From positions 266,471,114 to 266,535,113 of the forward strand of contig OY856188.1 of assembly GCA_963693315.1 (NCBI GenBank): 64,000 bases of DNA, written 5' to 3'. Shown piece by piece: positions 22,319 through 33,346 of this stretch. Within the stretch, counting starts at the first letter, position 1. The number at the start of each line of letters is the position of its first letter. A program made the translations under genes and the position numbers. This DNA is from Diogma glabrata. Lineage: Eukaryota; Arthropoda; Insecta; Diptera; Cylindrotomidae. The notes beneath the pieces were generated by a model that did not search any database, had not been told where the DNA came from, and saw nothing but the letters and a program-made list of their open reading frames with translations.

Positions 22319-23427
22319 TTATGATATCTCAATATGGTTTGGCAACTTTAAACAAAATTGTTGGATGGAATTTTTTCTCTTTTTAATGTAAAATGAATCA
22401 ACCTTTCTTCTTCGGATAATAAATATTGAATAATTTATTTTTTCGGGATATTTATTACTTACAATTCCCATAAGCCATTTGGTAGAGGGCAAATTATTTT
22501 CAGATAATAAAACTCTGTCATTTATTTCGATGTTAGGACGATCAGACTTCCATTTATATTTCTGTTGCAAAGTGTGGAGATATTCTACGGAATATCTCTT
22601 CCAAAATGATTGCACGAGTCGAGTTATGTTTTTCCAATTATTTAGCCTGTTTTGTGGTATATCTAATAAGGATGGCTCCGAAAGCGAGATCATAGGACCA
22701 CCAGTTAAAAAATGAGCTGGAGTTAATGGTTCGGACTCATTTGGATTATTTGAAATAGTAGTGATTGGGCGCGAATTAATGATTCCTTCGATTTGGATTA
22801 TTAAAGTATTCATTTCTTCATACGATAATAGGATACTTGAAGCAACCTTTTTCAGATATCGTTTCACTGATTTTATGTTGCTCTCCCATAAACCGCCAAA
22901 ATTTGGTGCTCCAGGTGGAATAAAATTCCAATTGATTCGTTCACTTGCACAAAATTCTACAATTTTCGAATCAGATATCGTATCATTAAAAAGTTGTAAG
23001 TTCCGTTTGATTTCGTTATAACACCCTACGAAATTTGTTGCGTTATCCGACCATACTGTTTTGCATTTGCCTCTTCTATTAAGGAATCGTTTTAAGCAGT
23101 TTAAAAATGATTCAGCCGATAAATCAGACACAATTTCAAGGTGAAAAACATATGAATTAGTGCGATAAATAGGAAGGCTTTGGTGGAAAAACATATGAAT
23201 AGTGCGATAAATATTTTTTGCGATGAATGCTTACGTGTGGTGTTGGTTGTTATGTTGAAAGGTCCACATAAAACGATACCAGTTGTATTAAATGGTTTTG
23301 TTGGTATAATGCGATCTGTGGGGAGATTGCCCAGTTTAGTTTTGTCAACCATTGGGTTGAGTAAATTATAGGATAATAGATTGTAATTTAATGCTATATT
23401 TTTCTCATTATTAACAACTTTCGGCAA
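22319..23427 (-). pseudogene. BEL/Pao integrase C-terminal fragment
   Basis: From about 23340 down the minus strand reads LPTDRIIPTKPFNTTGIVLCGP (integrase core start), then, after a frameshift near 23150, SDNATNFVG (second catalytic Asp) and PPGAPNFGGLWESNIKSVKR (catalytic Glu). It ends with SFWKRYSVEYLHTLQQKYKW and LSENNLPSTKWLMG, the C-terminal module of BEL integrases (DUF5641-type). Gag, protease and RT are absent. It is joined on the upstream side to an unrelated coding remnant. It is a different family from the BEL at 29.6 kb. Confidence 0.85.
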
Positions 23428-23456
23428 GTTGGCAGTAGCTGCGTCAACTTGCGAAT

Positions 23457-24087
23457 TTAGTTTAAATCGAGGAAACGGAAGATTACATTCCGCACACTGG
23501 GTGGAATCAGATTCCTATTAAATGCATAGTTGAATATGCTACCTAAACTCAATAACAGATGTAAAATATGCTCACTCGTGCTAGTTTGTGATGCATCACT
23601 TGATATTTCACCAAAGGATTTCTCAATATCGAAAATTCGAGCAATCATCTTTGGAACTTCAGTCTCATGGTCAGGGAACCCAAAAAGGGATGTTCGACCA
23701 ACGCCTTTATAAACACAACAAGCACAGCCAAGTAGTCTTGATTTTGTTAGCTTTGCTGGATTGTCATACAAATAATTTCCAACAGTGACATTGCTGAAAA
23801 AAGTACTCCGCTTAGTGTTATTTTCGACAAATCGTGCCCATGTCACTGCACTGACTGAAGTTTGTGAAGTGAAGGCTGACACTTTTTTTTAGTAATGCAC
23901 AAAGGTCTTCAAAACTTCTCTCATTGTCTTTCATTGATCTTTTGTAGTGATTGATGACACAGCAAAAAGAGTCGACAGCAAATTTGTTGGTCATGTTTGC
24001 AAAGTTATCTCCAGTTTTTGGAGGTGCATTAACCTTATGTTTATCAAACAGTTCAACTATTGCATTCCAGCCTGCATTGGTGCCATT
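23457..24087 (-). pseudogene. Unrecognised coding remnant between Gypsy and BEL debris
   Basis: The minus strand is open from about 24087 to 23457 apart from one frameshift at an A8 run (23883-23890). It gives about 205 residues with protein-like composition, including SVSAVTWARFVENNTKRS, RLLGCACCVYKGVGRTSLFG and PKMIARIFDIEKSFGEI. It matches no gag, protease, RT or integrase motif I know, although a Gypsy protease region lies upstream and a BEL integrase downstream. One possibility is an endogenised nucleoprotein-like gene of a non-retroviral RNA virus, often found between such retroelements. That is a low-confidence idea. A divergent gag or captured host gene is equally open. Confidence 0.35.
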
Positions 24088-24089
24088 GT

Positions 24090-25898
24090 CTACATCGGTT
24101 TTTTTACTTCAATGGAAGTTCCTGTTTGTTGTTCCATTTCTGCCTTTTGTTGTTTTGTGTTAACCGAGCTATTGATGTTTTTCTGCTCGCATTTTATTAT
24201 TTTAGCTACCTCTTTGCATTGTCCTATGATCGATCCTTTCTTAATTCTTTTCTGTGCATCTGACAGATTTGAAACCCTTACTGGTATTTTGTAGTCAGCA
24301 TCTGATCTAACTAAGGTTTTTCCTATTATGACTTGTTTATAATTTTGATCTTCTTTGTTGGCTTCCACAACCCACAACCTGGGTGACCCAGAACCTCCCT
24401 CCACTCTTCCCCAAATGATTGTTTCTGATTGTGGTGGCAGCTTTTCTCTGTGATCCAATATTATTCGACGAACACAATTTGAATCTTCACCATTAAATTG
24501 GAGTGGCAACTCAACATTTCCGTACGTGAGTACTCCTTTTCCAGCATCAATAACGAATCCATTTGGCCTCATGAAGTCCATTCCTTAGATGACTTCATTC
24601 ACAATGTCAGCTACAACCACTTCATGTTGAAAGTGAGTATTCCCGATTTCAAAGTTGACCACTTTCTTTCCTTTAATACTTGCACTTTCGCCAGTAGCTG
24701 TCTGCATTCGGTATCTCTCTACTGGTTTTAGTTTCCCTTTCCCAACATCAGTGCGGACAATTGTATTTGTTGCTCCCATATCTAACGTGATGACACAACT
24801 TTTTCCTTCAATATTAGCCCAAACAGTAAGGCTGTCACCCCCCTTGTTAATCTCGATACGTGAATGAAGGTTATGGGGCAATCGGTTGTGGGAGCCAGCT
24901 TACGCCCCTTTAAGCTGACTCGTTGTAGTTTAACTGCTGCGATCCTATTCCATCGGGCTCTAGCCTGCACTCGTTCTTCTGCTGGACGACGCTGCATAGG
25001 CGATGCTCATTTTGCTATTTTCCTTCTCATATCTCTGCATTCCCTCGAAATATGACTCAACTTGCCACATAACCAGCATCGAATTCTATCACTTCGTATA
25101 GTCTCTCGTGGTCTTGACTTGTAGTTGTTGTCATCAGCCAACTCCACCCGGCGTATTTTAATTGATGGTTTTATGATAGCTTGTGCAGTTTCATTTGTCA
25201 AAGCAAAAGCTATAGTTTTAGCAAATGTTGCTTTTGGCGACAACATTACTGCTTTTCGTGTTTCTGGATCACGAATGCCATCAAGAAACGCCTCAATCTT
25301 CATCTTCTCCATAAAATACGGTGGAATATTAGAATGTGCCCAATGAACAAGTCGTTCTACAGCCGAGGAATAATCCTGAAGAGATTCTCCATTTCGTTGT
25401 AAGCGACCTTTTAGCTCAATCCTGTATAGTTCCTTTTTACGGTCGCTACCATATTTACGTTTCAATGCATTTATCACTTCAGCATAGCTTTTCCAGCACC
25501 GTCTTTTCATTTTTCGGCACCGTCTGTAATGTTTCAGCTGCTTCTACCTTAAACGCAATTATTAATGCAACTAGACGATTTTCACTGCTCCAAACATTTT
25601 GCTCTGCTGCTATCTCGAACTGGAATTCGAATATCCCGAAAGATGTGGTACCGTCATATGATGGTGGCTTTAGTTTAATATTTGCTACTTGGTGTACCAC
25701 ATGTGAAGAACCCTTAACTATTTCAACATCTTGTAACCTCTTCTCAAAATCGTCAACTTTAGTTACGACTTTATTCAAATCACCCTCAAATTCCTGTATT
25801 TCTGTTTGAATTTTCTCGACTTTAACGTCGAATACCGTTGACATTTGTAGAAGTTTCTCGTCCAAGTGTTGATTTATGCTAATGTTCAACTCATTCAT
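24090..25898 (-). pseudogene. Gypsy element gag-protease region, broken
   Basis: Read on the minus strand: a coiled-coil-like N-terminus (25898-25700), then gag (FEIAAEQNVWSSENRL; DGIRDPETRKAVM), one zinc knuckle (CWLCGKLSHISREC near 25060), a protease-like segment with DMGATNTIV in place of DTGA (near 24775), and a protease-RT linker (MDFMRPNGFVIDAGKG). At least three frame breaks lie near 25500, 25000 and 24583. RT is missing: the frame runs into an unrelated remnant at 24087. A partial LTR of the TGTTAC family follows on its 5' side, linking this gag to the solo LTRs at 6.5 and 31.1 kb. Confidence 0.8.
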
Positions 25899-25918
25899 TT
25901 GCTGATTTATTTCATTTT

Positions 25919-26110
25919 TTAGAATATTCGATTACTTTACGTTATGCTGATTTGATTCATAAACTCATTCAATTTTATTTATTGTTGACCCAAATTCCAC
26001 GAAATACAACAACAACACTATTCATTTCATTAATTGGTTGTTGTGTTTTGTTGTGATTTGATTTTTCTAGAAGTCACTGTAATCGTCTGGATTTTTCTGT
26101 AATCGTAACA
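25919..26110 (-). mobile_element. Partial LTR of the TGTTAC Gypsy family
   Basis: It matches the last 190 bp of the solo LTRs (TAGAATATTCGATTAC to CTGTAATCGTAACA). In element sense this is the LTR 5' end. The rest of the LTR and the leader are deleted, so the gag joins the LTR fragment directly. Confidence 0.75.
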
Positions 26111-26386
26111 GTATTTAAAATGAGAGAGGAAAAGTACTTTTCCTCCCTAGGAATTGAAATATGACTTTTCTCCCTGGTATAAGTTCCTCCCTTATACCAG
26201 GAAGGAAAGTAATATTTCACTTCCTAGGGAGGAAAAGTACTTTTCCTCTCTCTCATTTTAAATACTGTTACGATTATCGAAAAATCCAGACGATTACAGT
26301 GACTTCTAGAAAAATCAAATCACAACAAAACACAACAACCAATTAATGAAATGAATAGTGTTGTTGTTGTATTTCGTGGAATTGGG
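25985..26386. repeat. 400-bp near-perfect palindrome of two head-to-head LTR ends
   Basis: CCAAATTCCACGAAATACAA at the left and TTGTATTTCGTGGAATTGG at the right are mirror copies. The LTR ends GTAATCGTAACA (to 26110) and TGTTACGATTATCG (from 26267) face each other across a 156-bp central hairpin of AGGAAAAGTACTTTTCCT and CCTGGTATAAG/CTTATACCAGG blocks. Confidence 0.85.
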
Positions 26387-28190
26387 GTGAATAGTGACTA
26401 CTTAGTAGTTTAGTGGCTAGATTAGTTTAGTGACTACTTTCTATAGGAGTAGAAGGAAAAATAATTTATTTTCAGCAGCATTTCTTTGATGAAGTTTATT
26501 TCCATTCAAAAATTAAAATATCGTTAAACAAGAAAGTTCGTTGAACGCGTATGAAATGAAATAAGTAAATCACAAAACACCTCAAAATCGAACTTAAATG
26601 ATTTTTAATTATATAGTATCCAATTAATTATCCTTTCGAAATTACGATTTACGATACATTTTCATGGACAAGAGTTCGGTTTTAGTTTTTGGAATATTGC
26701 CTGATTTCAAGGAAGTCATTTCTTTGCATCTCACTATTTTTATTAAATCTAAATTTTTTGTTTAAAATCTCGAGTTGCTTGTTATACAGTCAAAGCGAAC
26801 CCAACTATTCTCAGTTCTTCTCAGAAACAAATTTTTTTTACATTGTGACATTGTTCGTTTAAAATTGTTAGTTTATCTAATCCCGTTAGACCGAATGTCG
26901 AAATACCCACCTGTCACAATTTAATCCAGGCACTGATAATCTTTGGTAACGTCCCAAGAAAAGATAAATTTGAACAAAATATAAAATTTCGATTGTAACG
27001 TTGTTAACATTGAATCTCTGTGTGAAGCTTTATATCAATAATAATTATAGTAAAACTTAATACTTAACGATTTAAATACATTTTAATGGAAACACATTTT
27101 TATGACAATAATAAATATATGTGTAATTCTAACATTTATAAAATGTTTTAAACACATTATATATTTGAAAGATATATGTATATGCATGTAGGTATATTCA
27201 AAGATATGTCAGTTAGATTTTGCCGTTCAATACATGGATCTGGACATATTAATTTTATATTTTTTATAAGTATGTATTTTACCATGCAATAGTAATAAAA
27301 CAAAAATTGCCTTTGCCATATCCCAAACTCATAATTATTAATTTTATGTTTTTTATTTATAATATATTAGTACTTTCCGTCTTTGCTTGATATAAATAAC
27401 AATAACTTATGTATAGCAAATCACATCACAAATTTTAGTTCTAGTTTTTAACGCTATTTATTTCAATATAAAATTATTTAATTATTTGTTTTTAACATTG
27501 TACATACAATTATAATTAACATTTTTTGTTTTAACATATTGTACCTGCTATTATTCGTTTAGATTTTTTTTCAATTATAATAAATTAAAGTTTTTTTTGA
27601 ATATATTAAAAAATATATTAATAAAACGATCATAAAAAAACTGGTGAAAATTATAATCTAATTTTGTTTCAAACAAAATCGTAATTTTTTTTAGAATAAA
27701 AAAATTTAAAAAAAAATTCTATTATATAGTAAAAAAAATAGTGTTTAGTAAGATATCGTATAAGTATTTATAATATATAATATTTTGTTTTTGTTTTGTT
27801 CTAGTTATAAATTTTAATTAGGATTTTTATAATAAAAATTAATTAAGATGTAATAAACTAATGAAAAATTCTACAATTGTTAATTTATTTAAATGTAGAA
27901 TTAATTACTTTATTTTATCTCATCGGTTTTTATGTATTAATTGATTATTAAAATTAAACTAATGTAATTATGGATTAACAAATAAAAAAAAATTAAGTGT
28001 GTTCTCTTACATGTATTATATTCGAATTAAAACAAAGCTAGTGTAAAAAAAAATCTGTTTTAAATAATAAATAAAGAAAAATCAATTATTGTGAAACTAT
28101 AATTGTAAAAGAATATTAATATTTTATATTATTACTTTTATTTTAATTTTAATAGTTTGTTTTATGGCCCGACCCATCAAACTTCAATTG
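26387..28190. other. AT-rich stretch without recognisable genes
   Basis: Mostly A/T with long poly-T and poly-A runs. I see no coding frame of interest, no terminal repeats and no promoter I can support. Confidence 0.6.
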
Positions 28191-28194
28191 TGGT

Positions 28195-28330
28195 GGAGTA
28201 ATGCCCGATTTATAGTCGGTAACGTTAACTTTAACTTAACCATAACTTAAGACACCTCAAAATTTTGATTTATAATAGTCGGTAAGAAATTACGTATTCA
28301 TTGACGTTTGATTTGATATTAATTTTGGAT
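28195..28330 (+). repeat. MITE-like terminal sequence (TAATGCCCGATTTATAGTCGG)
   Basis: TAATGCCCGATTTATAGTCG followed by GTAACGTTAACTTTAACTTAAC is matched in reverse at 55690-55730 (TAAAGTTACCGACTGTAAAT, CGGGCATTA). A second shorter ATAGTCGGTAAG copy sits at 28278. Likely termini of a short DNA transposon family. Boundaries are not resolved. Confidence 0.45.
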
Positions 28331-28628
28331 TTTGTAATCAATTTTATAAATCAATCAAATCTTTAAAAGTAATAAACTGATTTTAAAATAATAAAATTCG
28401 AAACAAACATTTGATACAAAATTTAAAAATAAAAAAATTTATTCTCAGTTGTAATTTCCCAAGGGCGGTGATAATTCGAAATGTTTTGTCAAAAATTTCG
28501 AAAGCAAGTATCAATACCACTTGTTTAAGGAATTTTTCAAAAAATTATTAGAATTTATCAACGAACGAGGGGAATTCGTTTAGAAAATTTTTTGCCATTT
28601 TTCATTTATTTATATATTTTTTATGAAT

Positions 28629-28713
28629 TATACGTTGGCCTACTGGGGTATCAGTCAATTATTTCAAAATTAGACTGATAATTTTTAATATCCCAGTAGG
28701 GCAGACGTATAAA
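28629..28713. repeat. Short palindrome
   Basis: TACGTTGGCCTACTGGGGTAT pairs with ATATCCCAGTAGGGCAGACGTA, and CAGTCAATTATTT with AGACTGATAATTT, around a small loop. Confidence 0.65.
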
Positions 28714-28771
28714 TATATGTTATTAGTATAATTCAAATGTTATTGGTGAAATTGAATGATGTCATTTTAGG

Positions 28772-29052
28772 CGAGGAAATAAAGCACAAAAATAGGCCAA
28801 ACTTAAGCAAATTGGCAGAGTAAGATGGATCGAGATGCGGTTTTTTGCATTCGATTCAGGAAGCCGTCAGAAAAGTTTGTGAACATAGCCACTTTTCGGA
28901 AAATGCATATTGCACCCGTGTATAAGAAAAATGCATTTTTTAAAAGTGCATTCAGTGATCTGATTTAAAAAAACTCATAATTTGGTCAATGATCACAGAA
29001 GGGGCCGCTGAACACAAATATTATGTCAATGATGACCTCCGGAGTACCTAGG
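28772..29052 (+). repeat. Left terminal inverted repeat of the XPG/CXC transposon
   Basis: From CGAGGAAATAAAGCAC through GTAAGATGGATCGAGATGC, AACATAGCCACTTTTCGG and GACCTCCGGAGTACCTAGG it mirrors 48223-48513, with small indels. Outside it the similarity stops. Confidence 0.75.
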
Positions 29053-29207
29053 GCTTTAACTTCAGTGACCTTAAAAATCCTGGAGTTTCCATCTGTTTGT
29101 TACAATCTTATTTATTTATATCTTATTTATTCGACGAATATAATAAAGGAAAAAAAGCCGTAAAGTCTTTAAAATACAAATGTTTTATTTATTTCGATTT
29201 ACATAAT

Positions 29208-29644
29208 TTATTCATTTTCTTCGACGTTCGTGCACTTATTTACTTCATCAAGAAAATCTTCGTCCAGATTTTCTGAAAATTGTGAGGCCGCAAATTTTTC
29301 CATGTTCGTGCAGTTTGACCCTGTACAATTTTTACATGCAATATTACAAGCTAATCCGTGCTTTCGGCATCCACAAGAATTACCACAGTCTGTTTTGCAT
29401 GCACAAAATATTAAGCTCATAATATGGGGTGGGCTGGGTGGCTGAGTCATTCTTATTGGAACCAAGGAATTGTCGATCAGCCCTCATCCCCAATCGGTTG
29501 GATTTAGGAAATTTTCTCCATACAACCAATTCTGGACCGGCAAATACACCCGCTTCAAATGTTGCGTAAAAACATCTACTGTTGGCAAAATTTTTCCGAT
29601 GTTAACTTTTTTATTTTTTGCAACGGCCGTTAAATACATCCTGT
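29208..29644 (-). pseudogene. XPG/CXC transposon protein, C-terminal part with CXC zinc finger
   Basis: Minus strand. The segment continues from the BEL junction (MYLTAVAKNKKV), through LPVQNWLYGENFLNPTDWG, to one in-frame TGA at 29484-29486 where relatives usually have Trp. It then reads to the cysteine-rich finger CACKTDCGNSCGCRKHG plus CNIACKNCTG and SNCTN, matching the CXC pattern of tesmin/TSO1 proteins (CxCx4Cx3CxCx6Cx3CxxC), which bind DNA. It ends with an acidic tail and a stop just after ENE. Except for the TGA it is intact. Confidence 0.7.
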
Positions 29645-29826
29645 TGATTCGGCACAACAAAAATAAGTCAACTGAATCCTGGCAAATATCACTTTCTATT
29701 TGCTTATTTGTTATGTCAAAATTTTAACGTATTATTATATAACTGTCTGTAATTGATTTTCTATTTAATTTGTTGTGATCAAAGGGTTATTTAAAAATTG
29801 CTTAATGTTAGTTACAAATTTAAAAA

Positions 29827-30893
29827 ATGCCAGCGGCAGGTATATCCGCTAGAAATAGGTAGATTTCGGGGTCAGACGGTTTCGTGTCCAAATAAAATTA
29901 GATAAGTCAGATTAGTTTAAATAAAAAATATAAATAGAAACAGAATAATTCCAAAAAATTATCGAACCAAATTAAATACATTATCCGAACTAACTTCATT
30001 AATACAATTTCGGAACAGTTTTATTTAAGTTGGTTTAAACTACTTTTAATAATATATTAAATCCACCAAAGATCAAATGAACTACGTCACAACTACAATT
30101 ATACAATCACACATAATTTACAATCAAACATCAAACAATTTTATTTCAAAATCATCTTTTGTTGTTGTGTTTTTTTGTTCTTATTTAATCTTTTTTCAAA
30201 CGGTTACTTAGTAAAAAAAATAAAAACAAAAGAGATTTTGATAATTTTTCTATGGTATTAAATGGCTTGATATTTTTTTGCAAGAGGTTCATTACAACGC
30301 TTATAAAAATGGAACCTTTTGGGTTAGAAAGCTGAAATTTTTTGAGGCTATAGTTGAAAAGTATTTTTAAAAGCTAAGATGAATTTAAATAACAAACTGA
30401 AACATGATGAAAGCATTGCCTTTTGCGTTTGTTTTCATTTCAACAGCCCTAGGGTCTCAATCGTTAGACTTAAACTATTATTTTTGAAAATTTTGGAAAG
30501 ATTTATATTTTAAGTACGTGGAAAAAAGTTTTCAATTATGAGCTTGGCCATTTCAGCTAGATCTAGGACAGCAAATTTTAGTAAATTTTTAAAACAGCTG
30601 ATTTTTGAGGAACCTGAAATGCCAAGGTTGTCATCTGGATAAAAATGATAAAAAAAAGTTCAAATATTCAATATTTTTAAATTTTATTAAAATATTATTA
30701 TTCAAACGGAAGTTATAGCGCCCTAGTTTATTCGACTTTTTAGGCTCTAGCCGCTTAACCGGTACCCGGATATGGCCAGTTCACGAACTTGTCCAAGACA
30801 TTATTTGCCGAAACATACACAGAAAATTATTTTGGTGTAGGTCGAAAAATGCGACCGTGAGAGTGCCGCTAAATTCCGTTATACCTCATATCG

Positions 30894-30941
<48 letters not shown>

Positions 30942-31057
30942 TTTTTTTTTGTTTTTCTATCTCCGCTTATCACATATAGTCGTTTGGCATCAAAATTTTT
31001 CCGAAATTCCGAGATGAAGCCCATTGCAATAGGTAGATTTTTATATGAAATCTACCT
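29827..31057. mobile_element. 1.23-kb insertion in the BEL 5' LTR
   Basis: The 3' LTR reads TTTAAAAACCGGATC where this copy has TTTAAAAA, then the block, then CTACCTAAAACCGG. AAAA is the likely duplication. The right end forms a hairpin (AGGTAGATTT/AAATCTACCT), and AATAGGTAGATTT also occurs near the left end. It contains a (TA)n run at about 30894-30936 and no coding frame. Class unknown. Confidence 0.7.
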
Positions 31058-31111
31058 AAAACCGGATCAATGATAATAAAATTAAAAATAATAAAATCTG
31101 TATAAATATAT

Positions 31112-31758
31112 TGTTACGTTTTTCCAAACTTCCTTCGAATTGGCCTAACTCACAATTCGATAAACGTAATTCCCAATCTCTTTGTCAGTTCGATCACTGA
31201 TTAGTAAGCGAACACACCAGGTTTTATTAAGTATTCAACACCTTAATTGTTTCACAACAACAGGAAAACAATGCAGCAAACAATATTCCAAAGAATATTC
31301 TTTTAACAGCTTCAGAAACTCCAACGGTTTATTGTAGAAATTTCCAGTAATAGAACGTTTAAAATAATACACAAATTATTTCTACTCAATAACACTTATA
31401 ACTTTATTCACTATTTTAAAGATCACTTTTATAATTTTAACTTCACAATCGCAGGTTTAAAATAAACTAATTAAAACTACAAGAGGTAATTTTCTTATAT
31501 ACCTTCTGCAATACTTCTAGATAATTCCATCACTTTCCAGAAACCTTGAGAAAATATTAGAATATTCGATTATTTTACGTTATGTTGATTTGATTCATAA
31601 AATCGTTTATGTTGACCCTAATTCTAAGAAGAAGACAACAACAACAATATTCATTTCATTAATTTGTTTGTTGTGTTTTGTTGATTTTATTTTCCTGGAA
31701 GTGACCGTAATCGTCTAGATCTTTCTGTTATCTTCTAGATTTTTCTGTACTCGTAACA
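31112..31758 (-). mobile_element. Solo LTR (TGTTAC Gypsy family) in the BEL LTR, TSD ATAT
   Basis: 647 bp, TGTTAC..GTAACA, flanked by ATAT. It is homologous along its whole length to 6492-7132. The uninterrupted target ATAAATATATAATTCATTC is seen in the BEL 3' LTR at 37490, proving it is a later insertion. Confidence 0.9.
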
Positions 31759-32286
31759 ATATAATTCATTCCCTTTTCAAGTGTAATGTTGTGCACATCA
31801 AATTAACAAATATTAAAATTAGCTTTTGTATTTAAATAAATTATAATTTGTTGTAAAACTTTGTCAGTGTTTTTAATTATTGTTAGTGTTTAAATATTCG
31901 TGATCATTTTTCTTGCGGAATAAAAAATATAAAGGAACATCATTCAACTCAATCAACCAACTCAAATTTCCAGCATAATCATTGGTCCTTCGAAGCCGAA
32001 TTATTAAGCCTAGCAGCCTTAATTTGGAAGAATATTCTGGAATTGGTTGGCAAAACATCTGCGAAGCCAAACTTGCCGACTTTTCGCGCGAAACCGATAA
32101 GTATCGAAATTTATTTTCTTAATTAAAAATAAAATTAAATTCAAATTGGACTTTCATATTTTTGGGTTATATATATTTTTTTTTGTTGTAACTGTGAATA
32201 ATAATTATAATATTACGTGAAGTGAATTATTTATAACAGTGCTCGTAGAATTTAGTAGTTATACAAATAAACAAAATTATTTAGAA

Positions 32287-33334
32287 ATGTTGCAACTTAA
32301 AAAACGCCGCGGGGTAATTAAAGCCCAAATGACACGTTTGGTCACGTTTGTGAACGGTATCGTTGCGGAAACCTCCATTGATAATATTAAAACGAGGTTA
32401 AATCGGTCGAATGAGTTATTGCATGAATTCAATGACGTCGAGGATAAAATATTTGCAATTTCCGACAAGGAAGAATCTGAAATTGAAGAATTTGAGGAAG
32501 GATACTACCATGTGCTCGCTGAATTGAATGGAGTTATACGATAACGTACAATGCATGTGATTCCCAAAACACATGATGAAACCGCCGGTAACATTTCCGT
32601 AACTCAAGGTTCTTCGGAATTCAAATTACTAAGAATTAGTATGCGTCATTTTGATGGTAATTACCGGGATTACCAATCATTTGTGGATTTGTTTACAAAG
32701 GTTGTACATGATAATCCTAATATATCTACGGCTCAAAAGTTTCAGTATCTCAAGGGGTTGCTCGACGGTAAAGCGGAAGCGGTAGTTAAGCATTTGCCGG
32801 TCACTGACGGCAATTATATTGAAGCTTTGCAGTTATTGAAGACACGCTTTAATCGTAAAAAAAATATTATATCGTCGTTTATTGAACTTTTTATGAATCA
32901 TCCAACTATTAAACAAGCTGATACTTACAATGTGAGAAAGTTTGTTGATATATATAATGAAGTAACTGGAGGTTTAAGAGTATGGGGGACCTGAAGCCGA
33001 GCAACGTGATCATTGGTTGATATATATTGCTAAACAGAAACTAGATGAAGAAAGCCGTCAACTATGGTCTAATGAATCAACAGAATTGGAGTTTCCTAGC
33101 GATGAAGATTTTATTAAATTTTTAAATAAACGTGCGGATGCTTTAGAAGGCAACAGTTCTTAAACTAGCTACTCCAACAAAAATTCTAACAATAACAAAG
33201 TAAAAGCGTTTTATTCTAATTCAGAAGAAATATGTTCATGTTGCAAACTTGAATCTCATTCTCTTGTAGAATGTCGAAAATTTAAAACCTTAAGTGTTGA
33301 AGATCGACGTTAACATGTAAAGGATAGCAAAAAA
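32287..33334 (+). pseudogene. BEL gag
   Basis: The likely start is ATG 32287 (MLQLKKRRGVIKAQMTRLV). An in-frame TAA at 32542-32544 is followed by same-frame gag: FKLLRISMRHFDGNYRDYQ and FQYLKGLLDGKAEAVVKHL, the conserved BEL gag (DUF1759-type) core. A frameshift near 32985, a stop near 33163 and another at 33313 break the C-terminal part, which leads to a zinc knuckle (CSCCKLESHSLVEC). Confidence 0.8.
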
Positions 33335-33346
33335 TGTTATAATTGT

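Larger units (their letters stand above)
29645..31981 (+). repeat. 5' LTR of the BEL element, carrying two insertions
   Basis: Left, middle and right parts match the 3' LTR. A 1.23-kb block interrupts at 29827 and a solo LTR at 31112. Removing both gives the expected length of about 450 bp. Confidence 0.85.

Noticed and set aside
30894..30936. (TA)n microsatellite as a separate element
   Set aside because: It is internal to the 1.23-kb insertion and is described there.
29827..31057. Helitron identity for the 1.23-kb insertion
   Set aside because: The right end has a hairpin, but there is no TC start, no CTRR end at the right distance, and the target is A-rich rather than A/T.
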